Shown here in pieces: positions 1 to 6,037 of a DNA stretch of 7,372 nucleotides (position 1 is its first letter; every line of letters begins with the position of its first letter). The notes under the pieces are model-generated. The model did not search any database. It was not told where the DNA came from and was given only the letters and a program-made list of their open reading frames with translations. The stretch covers positions 258 to 7,629 of the forward strand of contig DOHN01000159.1 of assembly GCA_003535195.1 (NCBI GenBank), written 5' to 3'. The translations under genes were made by a program, and so were the position numbers. The DNA comes from Ruminiclostridium sp. GTDB taxonomy: Bacteria > Bacillota > Clostridia > DSM-8532.

Positions 1-66
1 ATGCGGTGAGCTTTGGTTGCCATGTATTCTATCAGGCAGTCCTTTGGTATCAAGTATTTGTTGTAG
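1..66 (-). pseudogene. Fragment of excisionase-like HTH gene (left copy)
   Basis: Read on the minus strand, this segment encodes the same residues (YNKYLIPKDCLIEYMATKAHR) as an internal part of the intact HTH gene near the right end of the window. The DNA is identical at 65 of 66 bases, and the one change (position 24 against 7001) is a synonymous TAC/TAT. Similarity stops abruptly at position 66; the frame upstream then meets a TGA within four codons, so this copy has lost its N-terminal part. It continues off the left edge, so the rest of its 3' part cannot be seen. It is a remnant unless an unusual start lies close by. Confidence 0.8.
1..66 (+). repeat. Direct repeat, left copy (partner 6978-7043)
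   Basis: Bases 1-66 match 6978-7043 in the same orientation with one mismatch. The left copy is open at the window edge, so the true repeat may be longer. The pair brackets almost the whole accessory module (about 6.9 kb), which could therefore be lost or tandemly duplicated by homologous recombination between the copies. Confidence 0.9.
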
Positions 67-88
67 AAAGTTCAGGATAGAAGAAAAC

Positions 89-107
89 CAATTACCGTGT
101 TGTATCG
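89..107 (+). promoter_or_regulatory. Candidate operator upstream of the FNR-type gene
   Basis: The pattern CAAT-N7-TTGTATCG here recurs with the same orientation and spacing at 2251-2269, upstream of the second Crp/Fnr gene; 14 of 19 positions are identical. In both places its core lies about 64 to 66 bases upstream of the predicted transcription start. It may be a shared binding site, perhaps for the second regulator. This is inference from two sites only. Confidence 0.35.
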
Positions 108-124
108 AGCTATTTGTTTTTACT

Positions 125-153
125 TTGCTAATCAAATCAAGGTGCTGTATAAT
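125..153 (+). promoter_or_regulatory. Predicted sigma-A promoter of the FNR-type gene
   Basis: TTGCTA (125-130, four of six to consensus), a 17-base spacer and a perfect TATAAT (148-153) predict a start near 160 and a leader of about 60 bases. Two ATCAA half-sites occur in the spacer (131-140), but neither has a TTGAT partner at the right distance. Confidence 0.6.
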
Positions 154-221
154 AAATATCAGTTGCTAGATTAGAAATATTCAGAAAGCAGTTTAATGTT
201 TGATGAAAGGGGGAAGTGCAG

Positions 222-911
222 ATGCAATGCGACCATCACTGTGAACACCACACAAGCTGTATTGAGCATGTGCCCATCTTTGCCAGCCTCAACCGGAAAG
301 AGCGGCTGGAGATCGTTGAGATCTCATCATCCCGAAGCTTCGAGAAAGGTGAAACAATATATAGAGCGGGTGATGAGGGCGGAACCCTCTTTGTCCTTTA
401 CACAGGCCGGGCAAAACTTTTTCGCTTGAATGCCAACGGAAAGGAACAGGTTCTCCGACTGGTTGAACCAGGGGAATTTATCGGAGAACTCTCTCTTTTT
501 TCCTCTTTACCCCTCACCGACAATGCCCAGGCGCTGGAGACGACCACCATGTGTGTTTTACAGGGCCAGCAGCTCAAGGAGCTGATGGCAAAATACCCTT
601 CCATTGCCTTTAAGGTGATGGACGAGCTTTCCCGCAGGCTGGAAAAAGCGGAAAACCGCATCGAGGACATCAGCCTGAGTTCTGTGACCAAGCGGGTAGC
701 AAACGCTCTGCTGGAGCTGTCAGAGGGCAAGTCGGAGATGCTCCTGCCCATGACCAAGGGGGATCTGGCCTCGCAGCTGGGCATGACCCAGGAAACCCTG
801 AGCCGTAAGCTGACGGCCTTGCAGGAGGAAGGCTTGATCCTTCTAAAGGGGCAGCGTAAAATCATCATAAAGGACAAAGCGAAGCTGGGGGAAATTAGTC
901 TTGCTGAATGA
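222..911 (+). CDS. FNR-type Crp/Fnr transcription factor with [4Fe-4S] cysteines
   Basis: A 229-residue Crp/Fnr-family DNA-binding regulator: N-terminal cysteine cluster, cyclic-nucleotide-binding-type beta roll (about 15-115), dimerisation helix (about 118-150) and winged HTH (about 155-215). The ATG at 222 is chosen because AAAGGGGG (206-213) sits 8 bases upstream; a GTG at 216 is too close to it. C3, C7 and C13 are followed by C111, whose setting (AQALETTTMC) matches that of E. coli FNR C122. The ligand set for an oxygen-labile [4Fe-4S] cluster is therefore present, with CX3CX5C instead of CX2CX5C at the N-terminus. The recognition helix (TQETLSRKL) keeps the E..SR triad (E191, S194, R195) that reads TTGAT-N4-ATCAA, and a perfect such site lies at 6066-6079. 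Four histidines among the cysteines are unusual. I infer an anaerobic or NO-responsive regulator of this module. Confidence 0.88.
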   Translation: MQCDHHCEHHTSCIEHVPIFASLNRKERLEIVEISSSRSFEKGETIYRAGDEGGTLFVLYTGRAKLFRLNANGKEQVLRLVEPGEFIGELSLFSSLPLTDNAQALETTTMCVLQGQQLKELMAKYPSIAFKVMDELSRRLEKAENRIEDISLSSVTKRVANALLELSEGKSEMLLPMTKGDLASQLGMTQETLSRKLTALQEEGLILLKGQRKIIIKDKAKLGEISLAE

Positions 912-938
912 CTCCTGCCCACCCAATGAAAAGTACGT

Positions 939-974
939 AAGGCCGGTATTTGCATAATTGCAAATACCGGCCTT
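939..974. terminator. Strong hairpin between convergent genes
   Basis: A perfect 16-base-pair stem (939-954 with 959-974) closes a TAAT loop. It lies between the converging ends of the FNR-type gene and the permease operon. The flanking T-rich tracts are short (CTTGATTTATGTTT rightward, TACTTTT leftward), so it probably acts as a bidirectional terminator, though without a classical long U-tract. Confidence 0.75.
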
Positions 975-1019
975 TGAGCTTGATTTATGTTTGGGGTGAC
1001 AGTCTCCAGACTCAAAACA

Positions 1020-1748
1020 CTAGATTTCTCCGCCTTCATTGTACGATATCGCTTTTACCGGACATGACTTAATGGCACTCTCCAGTTTATCCATATCTAA
1101 ATCTAAGCCCTCGTATGGCTTGGTAACCGCCTTTTTATTTTCCATCTCAAACACTTCGGGATAGTTCTTCGCGCATAAGGTACAGCCCATACAGGCATCC
1201 CGGTTAATATGTAAGCCGGGCTGTGTCAGCACCTCTCCCGGCAGATCCTCATCCTTTATGATTTTTGCCGCTATCCACGAGAAAATGGTGATGGCAATAA
1301 CAGTGAGCACCCATCGTATTGCCATAAATTTCGGCCCTAAAAACTTTGCCTCATTGAGAAGCATGGGAACCTTAATCACAGCCCATGAGCTTAAGATTAT
1401 AATGATATTCCGAATCGACGCGCCCTTCTTGTGAAGCATGACGCACATGGGAAAGGCTGCGTAAATCGGTCCTGCTGAAATACTGCCGACCACAAAGGAG
1501 AGGAAAACACCCTTCGCCTTGGCCTCCTTGCCCAGATAACGCATGATTTTTTCCTTCGGAACCCACATATCCAAAAGTGCCGTCAGGATAAAGATAACGG
1601 GCATGATCATAAGCATTTCCTTGATGTAATACCCGCTGTTTTTCACCGAAGCCGCTCCCATTGTCGGATTTATGATAAACATGGCGATATACACCAGGGC
1701 AACAATGGCTAAGAACAGGTTTTCTTTTACTTTTTTCAGGATTGTCAT
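1020..1748 (-). CDS. Half-permease (DUF318/ArsP-like) fused to a C-terminal ferredoxin domain
   Basis: 242 residues. About five hydrophobic segments (roughly 10-28, 44-62, 79-100, 111-131, 143-163) resemble one half of the DUF318/PF03773 permease family, including the conserved re-entrant-like stretch GSISAGPIYAAFP followed by a KGAS motif. After a charged linker, residues 178-242 form a single-cluster ferredoxin: CMGCTLC gives C186, C189 and C192, and C229 lies in a CP motif, the usual CX2CX2C...CP ligand set for one [4Fe-4S] cluster. The ATG overlaps the stop of the upstream half-permease by four bases (ATGA), so the two are translationally coupled and probably form one complex. The cysteine motif used by ArsP arsenical exporters is absent, so arsenic export should not be assumed. 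The ferredoxin domain, probably cytoplasmic, could sense redox state or deliver electrons; substrate unknown. Confidence 0.8.
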   Translation of the reverse strand: MTILKKVKENLFLAIVALVYIAMFIINPTMGAASVKNSGYYIKEMLMIMPVIFILTALLDMWVPKEKIMRYLGKEAKAKGVFLSFVVGSISAGPIYAAFPMCVMLHKKGASIRNIIIILSSWAVIKVPMLLNEAKFLGPKFMAIRWVLTVIAITIFSWIAAKIIKDEDLPGEVLTQPGLHINRDACMGCTLCAKNYPEVFEMENKKAVTKPYEGLDLDMDKLESAIKSCPVKAISYNEGGEI

Positions 1749-2227
1749 ATGATCACCCCCATCACAAGCGCGATAACAATCGCAAATAGAAAGCTGAGGC
1801 TGTTTCGCACCGCTGTGAATTTCGCTCCGAACTCCTTTTTTTCAAGGGGGAATGTCACCACCCCCACCATGGTCAAGGTCGTCAGGAACGCCACGGACGG
1901 AATGACGCTGACCCCTGCGCCCACCAATGTGCCCACCAGCGGAAACGCGATAAACGCCGGAACCAATGTGATTGTTCCCAGCAAGGCCCCTCCAATCGTC
2001 GCCAGAAGGACGGACTGACCGCCCAAAAACTTAGCAATTTCCTCAGGCGGTATAATCGTTAAAATCAGTCCAATTGCAAAAATAATGGAGAGAATGCTCG
2101 CAAGCATCCCCTTACCCATGCCAAAGGCCATTTTTAACGCCTGTTTTGTTTTCATCTTGTCTTTGGCAAAAGAAAACACGAGAAAAGCTATTGTACCGAC
2201 CCAAACCACCAATGTAAAAACGTCCAT
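1745..2227 (-). CDS. Half-permease, first subunit (DUF318/ArsP-like)
   Basis: 160 residues, almost entirely hydrophobic, with about five membrane segments (roughly 4-21, 40-60, 72-98, 108-127, 140-160). The stretch GALLGTITLVPAFIAFPLVGTLV then GAGVS mirrors the corresponding region of the second subunit, as expected for the two inverted halves of a DUF318-type permease carried on separate genes. Full-length members are usually about 300 residues in one chain. The ATG at 2227 is chosen because GGGAGGAG lies just upstream; a longer reading would run back through the divergent promoter region. No cysteines are present, so thiol-based metal or arsenical binding is unlikely in this subunit. It is the promoter-proximal gene of a two-gene operon, divergent from the second Crp/Fnr gene. 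Confidence 0.75.
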   Translation of the reverse strand: MDVFTLVVWVGTIAFLVFSFAKDKMKTKQALKMAFGMGKGMLASILSIIFAIGLILTIIPPEEIAKFLGGQSVLLATIGGALLGTITLVPAFIAFPLVGTLVGAGVSVIPSVAFLTTLTMVGVVTFPLEKKEFGAKFTAVRNSLSFLFAIVIALVMGVII

Positions 2228-2250
2228 ATGTCTCCTCCCTTTCAGCATAG

Positions 2251-2269
2251 CAATACAGGTATTGTATCG
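2251..2269. promoter_or_regulatory. Palindromic operator in the divergent permease/regulator promoter region
   Basis: CAATACAGGTATTG (2251-2264) is a perfect palindrome with 6-base arms around two central bases. It lies 24 bases upstream of the permease start and about 65 bases upstream of the predicted start of the rightward regulator. Together with the following TATCG it recurs imperfectly at 89-107. It is a good candidate site for the second Crp/Fnr protein acting on its own gene and on the permease operon. Confidence 0.5.
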
Positions 2270-2287
2270 CTCTGAACCGAATAAGAA

Positions 2288-2316
2288 TAGACACATTAGT
2301 TTCTTTTTGCTATTAT
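2288..2316 (+). promoter_or_regulatory. Predicted sigma-A promoter of the second Crp/Fnr gene
   Basis: TAGACA (2288-2293, five of six), a 17-base spacer and TATTAT (2311-2316, five of six) predict a start near 2323. The leader would be only about 17 bases, placing the ribosome site at the very 5' end of the transcript. Confidence 0.55.
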
Positions 2317-2339
2317 ATTTGAAAAGGAGGGATGCTGCT

Positions 2340-2978
2340 TTGCTAGAGACTCTTAAGACGATACCGCTTTTTTCCACGCTGCAAGCGGATGAAATGCAGA
2401 CGATGATGGCTGATAATCAGTTGTTTATTAAAAATTATTCAAAAGGGGCAAGCGTTTACAATCAAAATGACAGCTGCAAGACCCTTGATATCGTTTTATC
2501 AGGCAGCCTGGTCGCCTACTCTCTTTCAGAGAAGGGCTCGGCAATGACCATGTTTGAATTTTCAAGTGGCCAAATGCTGGGGGCGAACCTGCTCTTTGGC
2601 GATAAGCATATCTATCCGCTGAACATTTATTGCATGTCCGACGCACGGCTTTTACACGTGACTCAAAAGGCGGTATGCAGTTTTTTGCACAACTATCATT
2701 TTACAATCAAGTTTGCCGGAATGCTTTCGCATAATTCGCAGAAGCTAAACCATAAAATTACAATGGTATCGCAAAATAGCTTGCGGGAAAATTTGCTGGA
2801 ATACCTTAGACAACAGTCTATACTGCAAAGCTCGGATACGATCATTCTGCCGATCAGCAAAAAACAACTTGCCGATTACCTTGGGGTGCAGCGTCCATCT
2901 TTATTCCGGGAGCTGAAAAAGCTAAAGGACGAAGGGTTCATTGGCGTTTCCAATCGGACAATTCATCTGAATGTCTGA
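2340..2978 (+). CDS. Second Crp/Fnr-family regulator (signal unknown)
   Basis: 212 residues, starting at TTG (2340) with AAAGGAGG (2323-2330) nine bases upstream. In-frame ATG codons further upstream would place the start inside the divergent permease gene or its promoter, and no usable ATG lies near this ribosome site. Domains: effector-binding beta roll (about 5-115), long dimer helix (about 118-145) and winged HTH (about 168-205) with recognition helix VQRPSLFREL. This R/E pattern is common among Firmicute Crp/Fnr proteins and differs from the E..SR of FNR, so a different DNA site is expected. C46, C98 and C113 are scattered and do not form an FNR-type cluster motif. The ligand could be haem, NO, a small molecule or a thiol signal; nothing visible decides. 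It is divergent from the permease operon and upstream of the cupin. Confidence 0.82.
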   Translation: MLETLKTIPLFSTLQADEMQTMMADNQLFIKNYSKGASVYNQNDSCKTLDIVLSGSLVAYSLSEKGSAMTMFEFSSGQMLGANLLFGDKHIYPLNIYCMSDARLLHVTQKAVCSFLHNYHFTIKFAGMLSHNSQKLNHKITMVSQNSLRENLLEYLRQQSILQSSDTIILPISKKQLADYLGVQRPSLFRELKKLKDEGFIGVSNRTIHLNV

Positions 2979-2985
2979 GCTTTTA

Positions 2986-3016
2986 TTGACACAGAGGCTG
3001 GTGAAATTCATATGAT
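2986..3016 (+). promoter_or_regulatory. Predicted promoter of the cupin gene
   Basis: A perfect TTGACA (2986-2991) and TATGAT (3011-3016, five of six) are separated by 19 bases, longer than the usual 17. A long spacer can indicate dependence on a DNA-distorting activator such as a MerR protein, but none is encoded nearby. The short palindrome TCATATGA overlaps the -10. Confidence 0.5.
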
Positions 3017-3050
3017 ATAAAGAGAAAGCAATATGAAAGGAGCAAGCACT

Positions 3051-3491
3051 GTGAACAGATATCAATCCGATGGGCAGCTTCATGACTATGGCCCTGAGCC
3101 TTTGATTGTCAATATAAATCGAGCCGCTAACGCAAATCCCAATTATCGCACGGCCTTGTGGACAGGCGGGCATCTTCAGCTTACATTGATGAGCATAAGG
3201 GTTGGCGGCGATATTGGGCTTGAAGCACACCCCCATCTTGATCAGTTTATACGGGTTGAAAGTGGCTGCGGTCTTGTTAAAATGGGAAGCAGCAAGGACA
3301 ACTTGAATATTCAGCAGCGAGTGGACGGCAATTATGCCATCGTGATTCCCGCGGGCACATGGCACAATCTTATTAACATAGGAAACAGTCCTTTGAAGGT
3401 CTACTCCATCTATGCTCCCCCACAGCATCCTTTCGGAACCATCCATGAGACAAAGGAAATCGCGGAAGAAGCTGAAGGACATTCGTATTAA
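3051..3491 (+). CDS. Single-domain cupin protein
   Basis: 146 residues from GTG 3051, preferred over the in-frame ATG at 3033 because AAAGGAG (3036-3042) lies eight bases upstream of the GTG. Cupin motif 1 is present with H60 and H62 (AHPHLDQF), where a glutamine (Q65) stands at the usual metal-binding glutamate position. Motif 2 is IPAGTWHNL, giving H105. The C-terminus (YAPPQHPFGTIHETKEIAEEAE) is typical of a small Firmicute cupin family often labelled as sugar isomerase-like without evidence. A metal-binding beta barrel is likely; the reaction is unknown. It has its own promoter, but readthrough from the upstream Crp/Fnr gene, which ends 72 bases before with no terminator seen, is possible. 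Its place in a redox/metal cluster makes a small-molecule dioxygenase or sensor role conceivable. Confidence 0.8.
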   Translation: MNRYQSDGQLHDYGPEPLIVNINRAANANPNYRTALWTGGHLQLTLMSIRVGGDIGLEAHPHLDQFIRVESGCGLVKMGSSKDNLNIQQRVDGNYAIVIPAGTWHNLINIGNSPLKVYSIYAPPQHPFGTIHETKEIAEEAEGHSY

Positions 3492-3498
3492 AGGCAGC

Positions 3499-3537
3499 AA
3501 TCCCCCGAATTAGGCTTTCGGCCTAAGTCGAGGGATT
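3499..3537. terminator. Bidirectional hairpin between cupin and metal operon
   Basis: Arms around a TTTCG loop pair as TTAGGC with GCCTAA, then, after an A/G mismatch, continue with AATCCC..CGA against TCG..GGGATT. The rightward side is followed by CTTTTATCTTTT, a reasonable U-tract for the cupin. The leftward side, serving the HMA gene, has only CTTTAA. The two genes converge here, so it probably serves both. Confidence 0.75.
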
Positions 3538-3547
3538 CTTTTATCTT

Positions 3548-3781
3548 TTATTTCGCCTTCACCTGAGATTTTTTCACCTCATATCCAAGTGCGGTGATGG
3601 CCTTTTCCGCATCCTCCACCGACAGCTTTTTACCGTCAAAATCAAACTTTGCTTTGCTGGAGTTGAACAAAACCTTTACGCTTTCTTTTTCTACGCCGTC
3701 TAAGGATTTTACCGCGTTTTCAATCTTCAGGACGCAGGAGGGGCAAGTCAATGTCCCCAGTTGAATGGTCACTGTTTTCAT
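3548..3781 (-). CDS. Small heavy-metal-associated (HMA) domain protein
   Basis: 77 residues forming one HMA fold. The metal-binding loop TLTCPSC gives C13 and C16, in the usual first-loop position. Hydrophobic strand positions and a GYEV end match CopZ-type chaperones and the N-terminal domains of P1B ATPases. AAAGGGAG precedes the ATG. It follows the ATPase gene by 27 bases in the same direction. The neighbouring ATPase has no N-terminal HMA domain of its own, so this protein probably supplies that function in trans, binding a soft or transition metal at CXXC. CPSC instead of the CXGC common in copper chaperones gives no firm ion assignment. Confidence 0.9.
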   Translation of the reverse strand: MKTVTIQLGTLTCPSCVLKIENAVKSLDGVEKESVKVLFNSSKAKFDFDGKKLSVEDAEKAITALGYEVKKSQVKAK

Positions 3782-3808
3782 TTTGGATCTCCCTTTCTTA
3801 AATTCGTT

Positions 3809-5662
3809 TCATCGTAGTTTATACCGTAGCAGCCTCATGCCGTTGAGGATCACCACCAGAATACTGGCTTCATGCACCAGCATGCCGATGGACATATTCA
3901 TCCATTCGCTGAAGAACACAGCAGAGAGAAGCACCAGCACAACTCCAACGGCAATGACAATATTCTGCTTCATGTTTCTGGCGGTGGCCTTGGTGAGTCC
4001 CAGGGCGTGAGGCAGACGGCTGAAGTCTGAATTCATGAGCACCACATCGGAGGTCTCGATGGCTACGTCGGTGCCGCTGCCCATAGCGATGCCGATGTGT
4101 GCCAGCGCCAGGGAGGGACTGTCGTTGACGCCGTCGCCCACAAAGGCGACGATTTGTCCCTCCTCGTCAATCAGCTTTTTGATGTAGGCCGATTTATCCT
4201 CGGGCAGCATATTGCCGTAGGCTTCGGTCAGGCTCAGCTCCCGGCTCACCATGTCAACGGTACCCTGATTGTCGCCAGAGAGCATGACAAGGTTTTTAAC
4301 ACCCAGCTTCTTTAACCTTTGTAGATCTTCCTTCACGCCGGGGCGTATCTGGTCACGGATGCCCATCAATATTTTCAGCTCTCCGTCCACGGCGGTCAGC
4401 ACAAGGGAGTTGCCGGATTGCTCAAAGCTGGCAATATCAGCCTTCGCTTGTTCGCTCAGTGCGATGTTTTCTCTTTCCATGAGGGCAACGTTGCCTACGG
4501 CGATTCTGTGTCCGTCCACCGTGGCTGTGATACCGCCGCCCTTTACAACCTCTGTGCTTTCAACGCTTGAGAGAGTGGTTTCCCCGATTTCCTCCAGAAC
4601 CGCTTTCGCCAGTGGGTGGTCGGACTCACGCTCAATGCTGGCGAGGTAGCCGAGGGCCTCATCAATATGGTCGCCGTAATATTTCTTTTCGGCAACCGAT
4701 GGATTTCCCACAGTCAGGGTACCAGTTTTGTCAAACACTATAGTATCCAAGCGGCTGAAGTCGTTGATGACTTCACTGCCCTTGAGCAGCACACCGTGTC
4801 GTGCGCCATTTCCGATACCGGCCACGTTGGAGACGGGCACGCCGATCACTAGAGCGCCGGGGCAGCCCAAAACGAGGATGGTAATGGCCAGTTCAAGGTT
4901 CCGGGAAAATGCCCAAACGACAATGCCCAGCAGGAGGACAGCGGGGGTATAGTATTTGGAAAAGCGATCGATAAAGCGCTCCGCCTCTGATTTGGAGTCC
5001 TGGGCTTCCTCCACCAGCTCGATTATTTTGCCAAAGGTGGTGTCCTCGCCCACACGGTCGGCGGCAATCTGGAGCGTCCCATTATCAAGGATGGTTCCGG
5101 CATATACCGCCCCGCCCTTTTCCTTGGATACAGGCAGGGATTCGCCGTTGATGCTGGCCTCGTTGATGCTGCCCTCGCCGGATAACACGGTGCCATCCAC
5201 CGGGATTTTCGCTCCGGTTTTCACCAGCAAAATATCCCCTATGTCCACCTCGTCTACGTCGACCTCTTCAAATTCACCGTTTGGCATCTGCTTCAAAGCA
5301 CTTTCCGGCGCCATTTCCGTCAGCTCTTTGATGGCTGAGCGGGTCTTGTTCAGCGTCCGCTGCTCCAAATACGCCCCGAATAAGAACAGGAAGGTGACAA
5401 TGGCCGATTCCTCAAAGTTTCGAATAAAAAAGGCCCCGATTACCGCGATGGTCACCAAAACATCAATGCTGATGACCTTGACCTTTAATGCCTGATATGC
5501 CTGTATCGCAATGGGCATGACCCCCAAAACGGAAGCAATCACCAAGGTCCAAACAGCCACAGCTTCATTTTTAAAGCCGAGCTCACTGGTAAATCCAATG
5601 ACAATTAAAATGGCACTCACCAATGTTATGTGGTTTTTCTTACTTAATATGAATCTCTGCAT
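3809..5662 (-). CDS. P1B-type metal-transporting ATPase with CPG motif
   Basis: 617 residues from the ATG at 5662, which has AAGGTGAT just upstream. An in-frame start at 5758 would overlap ric. It shows membrane helices near 12-30, 35-55, 66-82, 87-101, 238-253, 257-285, 567-584 and 588-608; the actuator motif as NGES (172-175) rather than TGES; the phosphorylation motif DKTGT (D311); the SDHP nucleotide-binding motif (H349-P350) typical of P1B pumps; SGD (462-464); and GDGVND (509-514). The transmembrane metal motif is CPG (C267), not CPC, CPH, SPC or TPC, and C267 is the only cysteine in the protein. Helix 8 carries HE (597-598). It has no N-terminal metal-binding domain; the HMA protein downstream probably replaces it. 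Likely a metal efflux pump; ion unknown. It lies between ric and the HMA gene in one operon under an FNR-box promoter. Confidence 0.93.
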   Translation of the reverse strand: MQRFILSKKNHITLVSAILIVIGFTSELGFKNEAVAVWTLVIASVLGVMPIAIQAYQALKVKVISIDVLVTIAVIGAFFIRNFEESAIVTFLFLFGAYLEQRTLNKTRSAIKELTEMAPESALKQMPNGEFEEVDVDEVDIGDILLVKTGAKIPVDGTVLSGEGSINEASINGESLPVSKEKGGAVYAGTILDNGTLQIAADRVGEDTTFGKIIELVEEAQDSKSEAERFIDRFSKYYTPAVLLLGIVVWAFSRNLELAITILVLGCPGALVIGVPVSNVAGIGNGARHGVLLKGSEVINDFSRLDTIVFDKTGTLTVGNPSVAEKKYYGDHIDEALGYLASIERESDHPLAKAVLEEIGETTLSSVESTEVVKGGGITATVDGHRIAVGNVALMERENIALSEQAKADIASFEQSGNSLVLTAVDGELKILMGIRDQIRPGVKEDLQRLKKLGVKNLVMLSGDNQGTVDMVSRELSLTEAYGNMLPEDKSAYIKKLIDEEGQIVAFVGDGVNDSPSLALAHIGIAMGSGTDVAIETSDVVLMNSDFSRLPHALGLTKATARNMKQNIVIAVGVVLVLLSAVFFSEWMNMSIGMLVHEASILVVILNGMRLLRYKLR

Positions 5663-5694
5663 CTCATCACCTTCTTGTCTTATCCATCCATTGC

Positions 5695-5997
5695 TTAATC
5701 CTGATATGCCTGATCCAACTCCGCCAACATGGTATAAACCGCTTCGTAGCTTTCGCACACATCATTCGGAACAGTGTAGTTGTCGGTTATTTCCCGGAGT
5801 GTTTCAAATTCTTCCTTTAAATCAGGCAGCTGTGAGTCCGCTTTCTTTATTTTTTGATTGATTGCGTTGAAAAGCTTATGTACATCATGGAATTCAAGAT
5901 GGTTCTTTCCATGGACTCTTGCGACGATTGGCACATATTGCTCAAGTGTCTCAAGATGCTTTACCGTTGCTTCATTAAATGTCTGCTTGTTTGCCAT
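5695..5997 (-). CDS. ric: Short Ric/ScdA-like (hemerythrin-related) protein
   Basis: 100 residues, with AAAGGAG eight bases before the ATG. The sequence around YVPIVARVHGKNHLEFHDVHKLF and the end NYTVPNDVCESYEAVYTMLAELDQAY match, from memory, the short clostridial proteins annotated as Fe-S cluster repair di-iron protein Ric. Full-length ScdA/YtfE proteins are about 220 residues with a four-helix di-iron hemerythrin fold. Here the N-terminal half holds H14, H29, H33, H37 and H40, while the rest has no histidine and one cysteine (C81), so the usual di-iron ligand set is incomplete within one chain; a dimeric or different metal site is possible. It is the first gene of the ric-ATPase-HMA operon, 32 bases before the ATPase. 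An FNR-box promoter upstream fits an anoxic or nitrosative stress role. Confidence 0.75.
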   Translation of the reverse strand: MANKQTFNEATVKHLETLEQYVPIVARVHGKNHLEFHDVHKLFNAINQKIKKADSQLPDLKEEFETLREITDNYTVPNDVCESYEAVYTMLAELDQAYQD

Positions 5998-6037
5998 TTC
6001 ACTCGCTCCTTTAACCTTATTTTGCTCTTCTGAGTTC

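Noticed and set aside
131..140. Tandem ATCAA half-sites as an FNR box in the promoter of the FNR-type gene
   Set aside because: Neither half-site has a TTGAT-like partner nine bases upstream, so at most they are weak half-sites.
979..992. TTGAT-N4-GTTTG as an FNR box
   Set aside because: Only one half-site matches, and it lies between convergent gene ends rather than in a promoter.
398..1039. Long minus-strand open frame opposite the FNR-type gene
   Set aside because: It is the antisense shadow of a clear Crp/Fnr gene, has no ribosome site and shows no recognisable domain.
1020..2227. Naming the permease pair ArsP (organoarsenical exporter)
   Set aside because: The characteristic ArsP cysteine motif is absent from both halves and no arsenic genes are nearby; only the broader family resemblance is supported.
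2085..2339. Longer start for the second Crp/Fnr gene
   Set aside because: It would overlap the divergent permease gene and its promoter; the added 85 residues resemble no Crp/Fnr N-terminus, and the strong ribosome site fits TTG 2340.
2922..3500. Long minus-strand open frame opposite the cupin
   Set aside because: It crosses a promoter region and lies antisense to a recognisable cupin; its translation shows no domain.
5663..5758. Longer start for the metal ATPase
   Set aside because: It would overlap the ric coding region by 64 bases, and a ribosome site fits the ATG at 5662.
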